Assembly (NCBI GenBank): GCA_964627445.1
Contig: CAZVJF010000009.1
Coordinates: forward strand, 1 to 64,000
Reading direction: 5' to 3'
Length of the DNA stretch: 64,000 bases
From: Luteibaculum sp964627445
GTDB lineage: Bacteria; Bacteroidota; Bacteroidia; Flavobacteriales_D; Luteibaculaceae
Under the pieces are notes generated by a model that worked only from the letters and a program-made list of their open reading frames with translations, did no database searches and was not told the DNA's origin. A program made the translations under genes and the position numbers. Position 1 is the stretch's first letter. Every line of letters starts with the position of its first letter. Positions 33,812 through 44,400 of the stretch are shown piece after piece.

Positions 33812-36800
33812 TTATTGGCGCAGCATTTTTCCTATAAAATTACCATTGCCGTCTTTTATCCAATACACCCCCCGGTGCAGCGTTGTGGTATTGAGCTGGG
33901 TTTGACCGGCTAGCCAAAGCGCAACTTGTTGTCCATCCACACTGTACACAACCCACTGCTTAGTAGCATCCTGAGCTTTGCGGTGGGCTACATCTTGTAC
34001 CGGATTGGGCCAAAACCCAAGTGCTGCGTTCTTCTTCCATTCTTCTATTGAAACGCCTGTGTTGCTCGTACCTGGAGTTGGATTGCCAAATTTTGCTCCG
34101 GGTTCGCCACAATCGGTTTGTCGTCCTTCAGATACATCGGCACTTTGCACGCTGTAGGTGTACTGGTCTGCAATGGTACCAAAGAGGTCGGTAAGCACCA
34201 ATGTGCCCCCTGTGGTATCCATAGTGGTACTGAGGTGATTGGAGCCGTTGGCTGGTAAACTATCCAACCAAAGTACCACAAAGCCATTGGCTGGCACGGT
34301 AAGTTGACCCGATATGGTCTTGCTTATCGGTGCCCCCTCCACAGAGGTAGTGAGTGAAAAACCGTTGAGATTTACGCCCGTGCTGTTGGGGTTGTGTATT
34401 TCTACCCACGGAGCTACCGTTCCAAAAGGATCGGCAAAAGATGCATTTACCGCTAAAAATTCATTGATACACAGCTCCGGGCTGGTTTGGTTCGCATCAC
34501 CAATATACACGGTACTTTGCTGAGATACTATGCGCGCGTTTCTAGGGTTGGAAATGGATACAGTGAAGTGCTCCATGCTTTCTTTTAGCTTATCCTCAGC
34601 AAGCGCTATTTCAATGGAATATTGCTTCACCCCAGCATCTAAGCTTACACTACTGGGTGAGAGCAAACGATAATCGCTGCCCGCTGCAGTTCCATCGGTT
34701 AAGCGCACATCGAAACTCAGGCCTTTGTCGTTGTTTTTAATGCCCACAGGAATGGAGATCACGTTATTCTCAAATTGAAAAACGCTGTCTTGAATGATGT
34801 TGGCCAATGTGCGTACTGGAAAAGGAAGGCTTCCGGGTGTGGCATAATATTTTAGGCTACCCGCAGTTGCGGTTAAGTTGGGGGTTGCGCGCCAATCGCT
34901 AGCATTCTGGCCGTTTACGCGGGTCTCAATTAGCTCTAAACTAGAGCCCAATCCGTCTGCCAATTGAGGCCAACCGTCCGCATCATCATAGCTTACACTA
35001 AAAACCGTTTGACCTGCCGAGTTTTCCAACACCAAGGTTTCACCTCCATTGCCCAAAGCGCCATCCCATTCATAAAAATCGGTTCCTGGGAAAAGTGCTT
35101 CTAATTCCTGCTCATTTTCTCCAATCAATAAAAATTCGCCCGGTGCTAACGACATAAACGGCAGATCAAAATCAAAGCCGTCTTCAAACGTTAAGCCTCC
35201 CAGTTGCGCAGGCTGTGAACCAGCATTGTATATTTCTATAAACTCGGTGTTGTCGGTTCCGCTTTCGGGTGGATTGTACATAATTTCTGTAACCACTAGT
35301 TGCGGACGACTGAAGTTTACGGTTATGTCCATTACAAAAGGTGCGAGTTGATCGGTATTATCTAAGCCCTCTAAACCATCGATTACCAAAGTGTGCGCAG
35401 TTCCTGATGGAAAATCTTCACTCCACTTAAAAATAGCACTGTCTCCAAAGGTTACAAAGGTCTCTAACTGACCAGGAAAGGAGGCCACAAAATCCGAATT
35501 ATCAATTTCGTTGGGATCTATTTCTCGGTTAAAGCGCAAGGCGAAGTAGTCCTTATCAATAATGTATCCACTGTTAATGCTAAACGGAGGCGTATACCCA
35601 CCCAAAAAACCAGGTGTACAAGAAAAGTCCTCGCCATTTACGGTTCCGAAAAAGGTTTGGCAGGCAAACCAGTTGGTAGGGTCGTTTTGATCTGCGTTTA
35701 CATCGATTATCTCCAGTGATGGCCCTGAACCATCCGCTGCTCCGGGCCAGTCGCCACCATCATCGTAATCTACATAGGCTACCACATCGCCCTCGGTATT
35801 GGTTATTTCTATATCCTCACCTCCGTTGGTCAGCGCGCCTGAATTCCACTCGTATAAATATGGCAGTGTATTTGAAATGTCGCTTTGAAACAAGGCAATA
35901 TCATCGCAAAAAACCAGGTAGGCACCAGCCGGTAGGCTGATAGCAGGAAAATCTCCAGTTACCCCTTGGGTAATGGTTAAGCCTCCCAAGGGTATGGCCG
36001 CGTTGGTATTGTTGTACACCTCAAAATACTCGTAATCATCGGAACCGGGTTGGTTGTAGTAAATCTCGGTAATGACCAAGCCGCTGGTAATGGGGTTGTA
36101 CAAAAAGTCCTGGTTAAACGGACCGGTTAGGGCATCGCCTTCTTGGTCCGTTACATTATCTACCGTTACGGTAAACGAGACACCTACCGGTAAATCTTGG
36201 TCGCTGGTAATGGTTACCACATCTTGCGCCCCGTTAAAACTAAGACTTAAGTTACCGGGTATACCACTGTAGTTAGCAGCATCAATGGCTGTGTTATCCA
36301 TGGCTTCGCTGTAGTTTGCCTGGATTTGGTTGCTCCCCGAAATTTCGAAGAATACGGTTGGAATAGTAGGACCTCCCGTAGCCAAAAAAGTTTGTCCCGT
36401 GTTTATGGCTCCATCGCTTCTTGTGGCTGGAGCCTGCCAGGTGAAATCCTCGTAAGTATTCCCAGAGCCAACCAATTGCAAAGACTCTCCACTTGGAGTA
36501 GAAGAGGACTCCGCAACTCCAATATCGGTAGAGGTCATACCCGTAGCCACACCTTCTGCCGCAGTAAAACTCCCCTCATAACTTAAAAATTGAACCACGG
36601 TATTACTCGGATCCAATAGGACCAAACCATCTGGAGCACCATTTTGTATGCCGGATTTTGCAAAATATAGCGCACCAAATCCGTTGCTTTCATCTGGAAT
36701 AACTCCAGAAAGATCTACATCACCTCCGTAAGGCTTCAATTGGCTGGAAGATCCGTTGTAAAGAATCACTTTCCAACCTGATAAGTTGGTGCCGGCCGGA

Positions 36801-36931
36801 CCTGCAATTTCAAAACCTTCATCGGTGTCACCACCCGAGTTGTCGTAATGCAGTTCATTAATAAAAACTGAAGTCTGCGCAAAAGTAAATACGCTAACCA
36901 GCAGGGTAAACGATAGTAATACGTGTTTCAT
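33812..36931 (-). CDS. secreted lamin-tail-domain protein, T9SS type A
   Basis: 1039 residues from the ATG at 36931, where the signal peptide MKHVLLSFTLLVSVFTFAQ begins. At least four lamin-tail (LTD) beta-sandwich modules are visible, each with an opening such as VFINELHYDNSGGD, LVITEIYYNQPG or LVVTEIMYNPPESG followed by E.IEIYN and a GGxTL strand. A Big/Ig-like strand module lies between them (VSFTVTVDNVTD) and a Calx-beta-like part near residue 790. The C-terminus (LGFWPNPVQD to GKMLRQ) is a type A sorting domain. LTD proteins are often linked to surface nucleases or adhesins; here no enzyme domain is seen. Confidence 0.85.
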   Translation of the reverse strand: MKHVLLSFTLLVSVFTFAQTSVFINELHYDNSGGDTDEGFEIAGPAGTNLSGWKVILYNGSSSQLKPYGGDVDLSGVIPDESNGFGALYFAKSGIQNGAPDGLVLLDPSNTVVQFLSYEGSFTAAEGVATGMTSTDIGVAESSSTPSGESLQLVGSGNTYEDFTWQAPATRSDGAINTGQTFLATGGPTIPTVFFEISGSNQIQANYSEAMDNTAIDAANYSGIPGNLSLSFNGAQDVVTITSDQDLPVGVSFTVTVDNVTDQEGDALTGPFNQDFLYNPITSGLVITEIYYNQPGSDDYEYFEVYNNTNAAIPLGGLTITQGVTGDFPAISLPAGAYLVFCDDIALFQSDISNTLPYLYEWNSGALTNGGEDIEITNTEGDVVAYVDYDDGGDWPGAADGSGPSLEIIDVNADQNDPTNWFACQTFFGTVNGEDFSCTPGFLGGYTPPFSINSGYIIDKDYFALRFNREIDPNEIDNSDFVASFPGQLETFVTFGDSAIFKWSEDFPSGTAHTLVIDGLEGLDNTDQLAPFVMDITVNFSRPQLVVTEIMYNPPESGTDNTEFIEIYNAGSQPAQLGGLTFEDGFDFDLPFMSLAPGEFLLIGENEQELEALFPGTDFYEWDGALGNGGETLVLENSAGQTVFSVSYDDADGWPQLADGLGSSLELIETRVNGQNASDWRATPNLTATAGSLKYYATPGSLPFPVRTLANIIQDSVFQFENNVISIPVGIKNNDKGLSFDVRLTDGTAAGSDYRLLSPSSVSLDAGVKQYSIEIALAEDKLKESMEHFTVSISNPRNARIVSQQSTVYIGDANQTSPELCINEFLAVNASFADPFGTVAPWVEIHNPNSTGVNLNGFSLTTSVEGAPISKTISGQLTVPANGFVVLWLDSLPANGSNHLSTTMDTTGGTLVLTDLFGTIADQYTYSVQSADVSEGRQTDCGEPGAKFGNPTPGTSNTGVSIEEWKKNAALGFWPNPVQDVAHRKAQDATKQWVVYSVDGQQVALWLAGQTQLNTTTLHRGVYWIKDGNGNFIGKMLRQ

Positions 36932-37132
36932 AACAATTTCAATTAAGGGCTGGCGCAAGGTAGTGGCTCAATATGAAGCCAAGGTTAAATTACAGATCTT
37001 ATCAACCGACCTCACAAAACGCTGATTTCCAGAAACAAACAACCTTATACTTAATTAGAATAAATCTAATGATTTACGAACAATTCATACGAAACTAACA
37101 TCGGTGTAACCTCATACTGGTGTATCACAAGC

Positions 37133-37140
37133 TACTTTTG
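37133..37140 (+). promoter_or_regulatory. promoter -7 element of the PhoX-like gene
   Basis: TACTTTTG matches TAnnTTTG and lies 18 nt before the ATG at 37159. No clear TTTG is found at the expected -33 distance. The 36932-37132 stretch upstream, shared with the divergent lamin-tail gene, is AT-rich and otherwise featureless. Confidence 0.55.
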
Positions 37141-37158
37141 GCGCAAACCAAAACCACA

Positions 37159-38634
37159 ATGAAAACTAAACTATTACTTGCCACATTACCACTAGCCGCA
37201 CTTGCTATAGGTTGTAAAGAAGAAACTAAGGACAACAATCCTAGCACTACTCCAAACAACGAAGCTGTTGTTTTTGAGAACCACGCTCCTACCGATGCCT
37301 ACTTTAAGGTAGATCCGGCTTTTTCTGATGTAAAAATCTACTCCTTGCTTTCCTCGGAGAGCCAGTTGGAAGAATCTCCTGAGTTTGTTTATGGATCTAT
37401 GGCTGATGGTGCAGGTTTGATGGCCAACGCAGATGGTTCTTACACCTTAATCAACAACATTGAAGCCGATTACTCGGTGGCTAGAATTACTCTAGATAAA
37501 ACCTTTAAGCCTGTAAAAGGAGATTATATCTTAAACGCGCAAGCTTCTGCAAGCACCGCACAGTGCTCTGGTACTTTAATTACTCCTGAGGAGCACGGAT
37601 TTGGCCCTATGTACCTTTCTGGTGGTGAGTGGGGTGGATCTTCTAAAGGTGTTTTTGTTACCGATCCATTTAAGCCTGCATCTGCTGCGGGTTCGCACCA
37701 AATGATTCCAGAAATGGGACAATGGTCTACAGAAAACGCAGTAGTTATCGGTAGAGATGCGTACGCTGCTAAAACCGTAACCTTTATTGGAGACGACCAT
37801 TCTAACAACGAAGTACCTTCGGGTCAACTAGGTATGTACGTTTCTACCAAAGGAACACTTACTGGAGGACAGCTTTACGGTCTTCGCGTTACCGATGCCG
37901 GTATTGATTTTGAAATGGATATGGTGGAAGGACAGTCGTACAACGCAGAGTTTGTTCGCTTAAACGAAACCACTATTGATGAGCTAGATGCCGAAGCAAA
38001 AGCAAAAGGTGTTATGGGCTTTTCTCGTTTAGAAGATATCGACTGGAGAAGAGGTAGCGCTGCTAACCAACGCGAAGTTTACTTCTGTGTTACCGGAAGA
38101 AAAAAAGATGGATTGGTAGGAAAAGGAACGCTTTACGGTCGTATCTACAAAGTGGTACTTAACCCGAACGATCCTACTGGACCTGCAACCATTACTTGTG
38201 TATTGGATGGAGATAACCTCAATGGAAAAGCAAAAGCATTCCACAGCCCAGATAACATCTTGGTAACCGAGAATTACGCTTACATTCAGGAAGATCCGAA
38301 CGGATACCCCGATACTCCAGACAAAGACCATTACGCACGTTTGTACCAGTACGACCTCAACACGGGTGCGTTGAAAGTGGTATTGGAGTGTGACCAAGTT
38401 GCTGCTGCAGCTAACGGTATTGGTAACACAGACGACACATGGGAGATTACCGGTATGATTGACATTTCTGATGTGATCAACAAGGACAACACCTACCTGA
38501 TGATTACGCAAAACCACGGTTGGGATAAAGAAACTGGCAACCGTTTTACAGACCCAAATGCTGTAGCTGATGTAGCTGGACACCGCAATATTGAGGGTAG
38601 CCAACTATTTGTAGTTGAAGGACTTGAAAGATAA
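37159..38634 (+). CDS. PhoX-like (DUF839) lipoprotein
   Basis: 491 residues from the ATG at 37159. Lipobox LAIGC puts the lipidated Cys at residue 19. The mature domain looks like the PhoX/DUF839 beta-propeller: FSRLEDIDWRRG, EVYFCVTGRK, GTLYGRIYKVVL, HSPDNILVTEN, YIQEDPNG and a closing FVVEGLE. PhoX enzymes are calcium- and iron-dependent alkaline phosphatases. The gene ends 9 nt before a di-haem peroxidase-like gene, and the two are very likely co-transcribed. Whether it is a phosphatase here depends on metal ligands I cannot fully verify. Confidence 0.75.
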   Translation: MKTKLLLATLPLAALAIGCKEETKDNNPSTTPNNEAVVFENHAPTDAYFKVDPAFSDVKIYSLLSSESQLEESPEFVYGSMADGAGLMANADGSYTLINNIEADYSVARITLDKTFKPVKGDYILNAQASASTAQCSGTLITPEEHGFGPMYLSGGEWGGSSKGVFVTDPFKPASAAGSHQMIPEMGQWSTENAVVIGRDAYAAKTVTFIGDDHSNNEVPSGQLGMYVSTKGTLTGGQLYGLRVTDAGIDFEMDMVEGQSYNAEFVRLNETTIDELDAEAKAKGVMGFSRLEDIDWRRGSAANQREVYFCVTGRKKDGLVGKGTLYGRIYKVVLNPNDPTGPATITCVLDGDNLNGKAKAFHSPDNILVTENYAYIQEDPNGYPDTPDKDHYARLYQYDLNTGALKVVLECDQVAAAANGIGNTDDTWEITGMIDISDVINKDNTYLMITQNHGWDKETGNRFTDPNAVADVAGHRNIEGSQLFVVEGLER

Positions 38635-38643
38635 TCTTCGTTT

Positions 38644-40443
38644 ATGATCCAAAGATCATTTGTTATTACCAAAGAGGCTAGCCGGTGGGCTGGCCTCTTT
38701 CTCGTTGTACTGCTTTGCGCTTGTAACCACTCCAACACCGAAAAAGGAGACCCGGTTTGGCAACGTGTGGGCCAAATTTTCCAAGCGGATCTATCCCAAA
38801 GTATTTTGTATTTGGATAGCTTGTCACAAACCGCAAACACTGGAGACGCCCAGAGATTTTACAAAGCAGCACGCCAATCTTTTAAATATGCTGAACCCGT
38901 TTTGACATTTTTAGATGCCGAGAACTACCAAAGTCTCAATGGTCCCAACCTCACCAAAGTGAGCGAAGAAGACCCTACCGATATAAAAATTAATGCCCCA
39001 TTTGGTTTCCAGGTGCTAGAAGAAACCCTTTTTTCGGGAAGCCCTGATGTAGATTACAATTTCATACACAAGCAAGCCCAAAAAACAGCCCAACGCTTAC
39101 AACTGGTTGCCAATACCCATAAAACCATCACCAAAGAGCGCTACCACCTCATGTGGATTATTCGCGATGCCATTATTCGCGTAGCGCTTACCGGAATCAC
39201 GGGATTTGACTCCCCTGCTCTTTCGCAATCTTTGCAAGAAGCCCGTTGGGTGTACGAGCGTCTTAATGCTTACATTCAACTTTTTGATTCGCCTGAAACA
39301 CAGAAGGAAATAGCACAATGGAATGCATCCTACACGCGCACTTTAGCTGCTCTAGCCACAGATTTCGATTCTTTTGACCGCTACCACTTCATTAAAAACC
39401 AAACACACGAGCAAATGGTATGGTGGAAGAATTTTAGTGAGAAACTTTCCATACAGTTTCCCTTTGACAGAGCCATACGCAACGATGCTACCAGCCTTTT
39501 TTCCACCGATACTTTTAACCCTGAACATTTTTCCGATCACCACTACGGAACAGACACGCCTGCTAAAATTGCCCTTGGCAAAAAGCTTTTTAACGATACG
39601 CGCTTATCTGCCAGCGGCACCATGAGTTGTGCCACCTGCCACCAACAGGAAAAAGCGTTTACGGATGGACTGCGGGTTTTTCCAAAGCAAACGCGAAATA
39701 CTCCTACTTTACCATACACTCAATATCAACAAGCCTTCTTTGCCGACAACCGTGCGGGTAGCTTAGAAGGGCAAATACTGAGCGTGGTGGCCAATAAAAA
39801 TGAGTTTCACACCACGCCACAAGAAATTGAAGCTTTTATTCAGCAAGACAGCACGTATCAGACCACATTTGCAGCGGTGTTTAAAACAGCTCCTACCGAA
39901 GACTTGGCACGCCATGCTATGGCTACGTACATCCGTTCGCTATCGCCTTTTAACTCCAAGTTTGACGATAACATCAATAGCAAGCGAAACGACCTTAGCG
40001 CTCAAGAAATCAACGGTTTTAATTTGTTTACCGGAAAAGCTGCGTGCGCTACTTGCCACTTTGCACCCACGTTTCACGGAACGGTGCCTACGCGTTTTAA
40101 CGACACCGAGTTGGAAGCGCTGGGAGTACCCCAAACTGCAGATACAATACATGCGAGTATCGATCCGGATCTGGGCCGATACCATGTAATGCAAACCGAG
40201 GAACGCAAGTTTTTCTTTAAAACCCCCACGGTGCGCAACGTTGCACTAACCTCACCTTACATGCACAACGGAGTATACGAAAACCTGGAGCAAGTAGTAG
40301 ATTTTTACAACCGCGGCGGAGGTGCCGGCATTGGTATCCAATTAGAGTCGCAAACGCTTCCACCCGAACCGCTTAACCTCAGCCAACAGGAGCAAGCAGA
40401 CCTGATTGCTTTTATGAAAACACTAAGTGATACGGAGTACTAA
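38644..40443 (+). CDS. di-haem cytochrome c peroxidase-like lipoprotein
   Basis: 599 residues. A signal with lipobox-like LLCAC near residue 25 suggests membrane attachment. Residues 30-290 are a helical domain not found in standard enzymes. From about residue 300 comes the CcpA/MauG-like part, with two CxxCH haem sites: C329-A-T-C332-H333 and C468-A-T-C471-H472. FFFKTPTVRNVALTSPYMHNG and the late YNRGGG fit this family. Likely role: periplasmic peroxide reduction or a MauG-type oxidation. It overlaps the convergent PorP/SprF gene by 4 bp at the stop codons. Confidence 0.85.
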   Translation: MIQRSFVITKEASRWAGLFLVVLLCACNHSNTEKGDPVWQRVGQIFQADLSQSILYLDSLSQTANTGDAQRFYKAARQSFKYAEPVLTFLDAENYQSLNGPNLTKVSEEDPTDIKINAPFGFQVLEETLFSGSPDVDYNFIHKQAQKTAQRLQLVANTHKTITKERYHLMWIIRDAIIRVALTGITGFDSPALSQSLQEARWVYERLNAYIQLFDSPETQKEIAQWNASYTRTLAALATDFDSFDRYHFIKNQTHEQMVWWKNFSEKLSIQFPFDRAIRNDATSLFSTDTFNPEHFSDHHYGTDTPAKIALGKKLFNDTRLSASGTMSCATCHQQEKAFTDGLRVFPKQTRNTPTLPYTQYQQAFFADNRAGSLEGQILSVVANKNEFHTTPQEIEAFIQQDSTYQTTFAAVFKTAPTEDLARHAMATYIRSLSPFNSKFDDNINSKRNDLSAQEINGFNLFTGKAACATCHFAPTFHGTVPTRFNDTELEALGVPQTADTIHASIDPDLGRYHVMQTEERKFFFKTPTVRNVALTSPYMHNGVYENLEQVVDFYNRGGGAGIGIQLESQTLPPEPLNLSQQEQADLIAFMKTLSDTEY

Positions 40444-41435
40444 AAACTAGGACAGGGAATAATGCGCCTTTTGGGTTTGGATTGGCTGTTGTCTTCAAAC
40501 TCAAAAATAAGCGAGAATTCGTGTGCACCTCCTACGTTTCCAAAGAGGTTGGAAACGGTAATATCGTAACTGTAGGCAAAGCGAAACTCGGCCAGTTCTG
40601 CTCCTGCCATTACCACCACCGCATCGCGGTTTTGGTAGTAGGGTTCGCCCTGGCCTATGGGCAAGCCGCGATACCACACCCCAAAAATTACGGGGAAAAA
40701 CTCGCAGTATGCACCTACATCCAACTGGGTAGAAACATTTTGTCGTTTCGCATTAAAGGCAAACCACAAGGCACGCTCAATGCGGTCCATGGGGCCTTCG
40801 CGCAACACAAAACGGTAACCGCCATGCAGCGAATACTTGGCTGGAAGTGGCGCATTTTGTTCGCCCAGTAAAGATTGATTGGGCTCGTTAATATGGTGCA
40901 CAGCAAAGCCAAACCACGCGCTGCGATTGTAGGCCAACATGCCCGAAGAAAAATCGAAATACAGCTTGGGGTCGCTTTGAATAAACTCTACAGTGCTTCT
41001 GCCCTGCCCACGCGCAATTTGGTCGGCAAAAACAAATTTGGTGGGATCTACAGCCCTTCGGTAACCCGAAAAAGACAGTCCTGATTTTATAACCCATTCC
41101 CTACTAACCTGAAATTGATAGGCGTAAAAGCCGCTAGCCGCAGTGTACTGCAACGCACCAATACCCGCTCTATCGTGGGTTAATTGCAGCCCAACACCCG
41201 AGTTGGCACTTGGAATAAATAAATCGTAAGAGGCATTGTAGGTAACAAAGGCACTCTTTAATTCGGGCCACTGGTTGCGGTAGTTCATTACAAAACGATG
41301 CTCTACCGTATTTCCGGTAAACGCAGGATTTATATATAGCGGGGAAGCAAAAAACTGGGAAAACTGCGGGTCTTGCGCAAAGGAAGTCATGGTGAGGAAA
41401 AGCAAAACACAGAAAGCCCCTATTTTCATACGCAT
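40440..41435 (-). CDS. PorP/SprF-family T9SS membrane protein
   Basis: 331 residues. A signal peptide (FCVLLFLTMTSFAQ) is followed by the family hallmark DPQFSQFFASPLYINPAFTG. The rest alternates aromatic-ended strands (YTAASGFYAYQFQ, KLYFDFSSGMLAY) of an outer-membrane barrel, ending in CPSF. PorP/SprF proteins hold or help secrete a partner with a type B sorting domain. The gene starts 14 nt after the 2002-aa PKD protein stop, fitting such a pair. The stop codon overlaps that of the convergent cytochrome peroxidase gene. Confidence 0.93.
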   Translation of the reverse strand: MRMKIGAFCVLLFLTMTSFAQDPQFSQFFASPLYINPAFTGNTVEHRFVMNYRNQWPELKSAFVTYNASYDLFIPSANSGVGLQLTHDRAGIGALQYTAASGFYAYQFQVSREWVIKSGLSFSGYRRAVDPTKFVFADQIARGQGRSTVEFIQSDPKLYFDFSSGMLAYNRSAWFGFAVHHINEPNQSLLGEQNAPLPAKYSLHGGYRFVLREGPMDRIERALWFAFNAKRQNVSTQLDVGAYCEFFPVIFGVWYRGLPIGQGEPYYQNRDAVVVMAGAELAEFRFAYSYDITVSNLFGNVGGAHEFSLIFEFEDNSQSKPKRRIIPCPSF

Positions 41436-41449
41436 CTCTCCTAAATCTA

Positions 41450-44400
41450 TTATCGTAGCAGGGTTACATCGCCAACATCTTCAAAAACTTCACCGTTTTC
41501 AAAAACTGCCGATACCTTGTACACATATACTTCTTGTTGGCACAATTCACCATCGGAATATCCATCCCAACCTATAGAAACATCGGTAGATTCAAAAATC
41601 TTCTCGCCCCATCGGGTGAAAATTTCCATCCGGTATTCCGCCACATTTTTTGTGAAGGGATAAAACACATTATTCTCTAAACTCTGAGGGTCATACCTTC
41701 CTCCTGTGGGTCCGTTAGGGTTGGGGGTAAAGGCGTTCGGCAATTCAATAAGTCCTCCGCGCAAGACCTCAACGGCATTGGGTAGTAAAAAGGTATCGGC
41801 ACAGCCAAAAGCATTATCTGCAATTAGGCTAACGAGGTAATCGCCTGGCGCCTCATAAAAGTGACTGGGCTCGAATTCGCTGGATAAGTTGCCATCGCCA
41901 AAATCCCAGATATATTCAGTGGCATCTTCACTAAGATTGATAAACTCCACGGGGTCGGCCGTTTCAAACACTTGCGCATTGCGCATGGTAAAAAATGCAT
42001 TGGCGCTTTGGTACACCTCTACTGCGTTGGGCACCACGTGATCATCAAAGGTACCATCAGGCCCCATAACTCTTAATGTTACCGTATAGGTTCCGGGTTG
42101 GGTGTATGTATAGGTAGGATCGGTTCCCGGTGCACCCCCACCATCGCCAAACAACCACTGGTAAGAGGTAGCAAACTCCGAAGCATCGGTAAAAGTTACG
42201 GTGTACGGTGTACACCCAACACCGCCTCCTGTAAAGTCGGCCGTAGGTGCTGGCGGATTGATCACTACCAATTGCGTGGTACTGTCTTTACACCGACTTC
42301 CTGCCGCCACCAACGCCACTTCATAACTTCCCCAGGTATCATAAGAATATTGCTGCACTGCACCTTCTTGAGGGTCGCTGCCATCTCCAAAATACCAGGT
42401 GTATTTCCAGTCTGCACCTGCTGTGGTATTGTTCAGATTTACCGTAGCGTTGGGAAACTTTTGATTTCCAGGAGTCGCATTAAACTGTGCATCTGGGTTT
42501 GCGAATACGGTAAAATTACGCACCAGAGTATCAGTGCAACCGTAGACATTGGTTGCTACCAGCATTACACTATCCTCTCGGTCGGTACCGGAGCTATTGA
42601 GAAACGTGCCACTAAAATTGTTGCTGGTTGATTGGGCTCCATTGCCAAAAAACCATTGGATATTTTGCTCTCCCGTGCTCAAATTTTCAACCTGTTGATT
42701 GAGCGGTGAACAGCCATCCGAAAGCGAAGCAAAGTTGGCTTTCACCTCGGGGTAAACGGTAATGTTCTGCGAAATAGAGTCTGAGCACCCGACACTATTG
42801 GTAGCTATTAAGAGCACATCGCGCTGCTGTGGTGTAGTATTAAAATTGGTAAACGTTCGCGTAAAAGTGTTAGCCGACTCATTGTCATTTTCTCCAAACC
42901 CATACTGCCAATTGTATTCGGTTGCATCGGTAGATGTATTGGTAAACTGCACTTCCAAAGGCTGACACCCTTGGGTTTGGTCTACCGTGAATCCGGCAGA
43001 GGGTTTAGGCAGTAAGGTAACTTCATCTTCCACCACATCGGTACAGCCAAAACTAGAGGTAGCCACCATTTGAAATGGAATGGTTGTAACACTGGATTGG
43101 TTGTGCGTAAACGTTACTGTGGGCGTTACATTGGTACTGGTTCCAAAAGCGCCAAAATCCCAGGCATAGGATTGCGCCCCACTCGTGGTATTGAAGAACT
43201 TAACGGTAAGCGGAGAACAACCGGTACCATTAAATGCCACATCGGCCAGCACGTTGGGGAATACGTCTATATTGGTCGTTTGGGTATCTCGGCAACCAAA
43301 ATCGTTGGTAACCACCAAACTGGGGGTGTACGTTTGAACACCGCTTTGGTTATTGGTATAGGAGAAAGACACGGGTACGGCCGTATTTTCCTCCACCCGT
43401 GCTCCAGGCTGAAAATCCCACAAGTAGCTTTCGTAAGCACTGGGGGTGGGAGTAAAGGTTACATCCAAACTGGGGCAGCCGCTATTATCGGATACGGTAA
43501 AACTAGCATCGGGATTGGGAAAAACAGGTACTTGGGTTGTTTTGGTCGCCAGACAGCCATTTTCGGATTCGGCTGTAAGGGTTATGGTATAGTTGGTTGG
43601 ATTGTTTCCTCCCTGGTGCAATAATGTAGCTGACGCTGTAGCACCCGAGCCACTTTGTCCATTGCCGAAATCCCAACTGTAGCTCTGAGCACCTTCACTG
43701 GAAACGGAGACTTCGTATGGTGTACATCCACCCACAGCTCCAGTAATCGGAGGATCTATATTTGGAAAGACCGTAAACAGCCGCTCCGAAGTATCTCGAC
43801 AACCCAGGTCGGAAATAACCTCTAGCGTGGTGCGATATTCTTGGTTTACATTGGTCTCATTCTCAAACGCATACGGGTGAAACTCTGCCGCGGTCCCTGA
43901 AACTACACCATCTCCATATTTCCACACGTAATTTGCAGCCCCTTCGCTCTGGTTGCGCAGCGTTACTTCTAAGGGCGCACAAGCGCTGTACTGATCTGCT
44001 TCAAAACGAGATTGCGGTTTGGGGTACACGGTTACTTCTTGCGTTACTGTTTTTTGACATCCAAAAGCATTGCTTGCTTGCAGGGAAACCGTGTAAGTCT
44101 GTGTAATATTGGTATTGTTTCGAAACACGTGGGTTACCTCTTGACCCGAGGCGGAGCTTCCATCTCCAAAATCCCACGTGTAGGATTCACCGCCATTTCC
44201 TCGTAAAAACAATTGTAGCGGGGTACACCCTTCACCTACACCTACTATGCTGGGGTTTATATCGGGGGAAACCACGATCTCCTCACGCGCGGTATCACTG
44301 CAGCCAAAAGAAGATGTGGCCCTAAGCGACAGATCGTAAGTTTCCACAGTATCCGTAACATTAATATATGTGTACTCATGGGTTTGATCATCCGTATCAG

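Noticed and set aside
38029..38604. 191-codon minus-strand frame opposite the PhoX-like gene
   Set aside because: The plus-strand product has a lipobox and DUF839 motifs; the antisense frame has no features.
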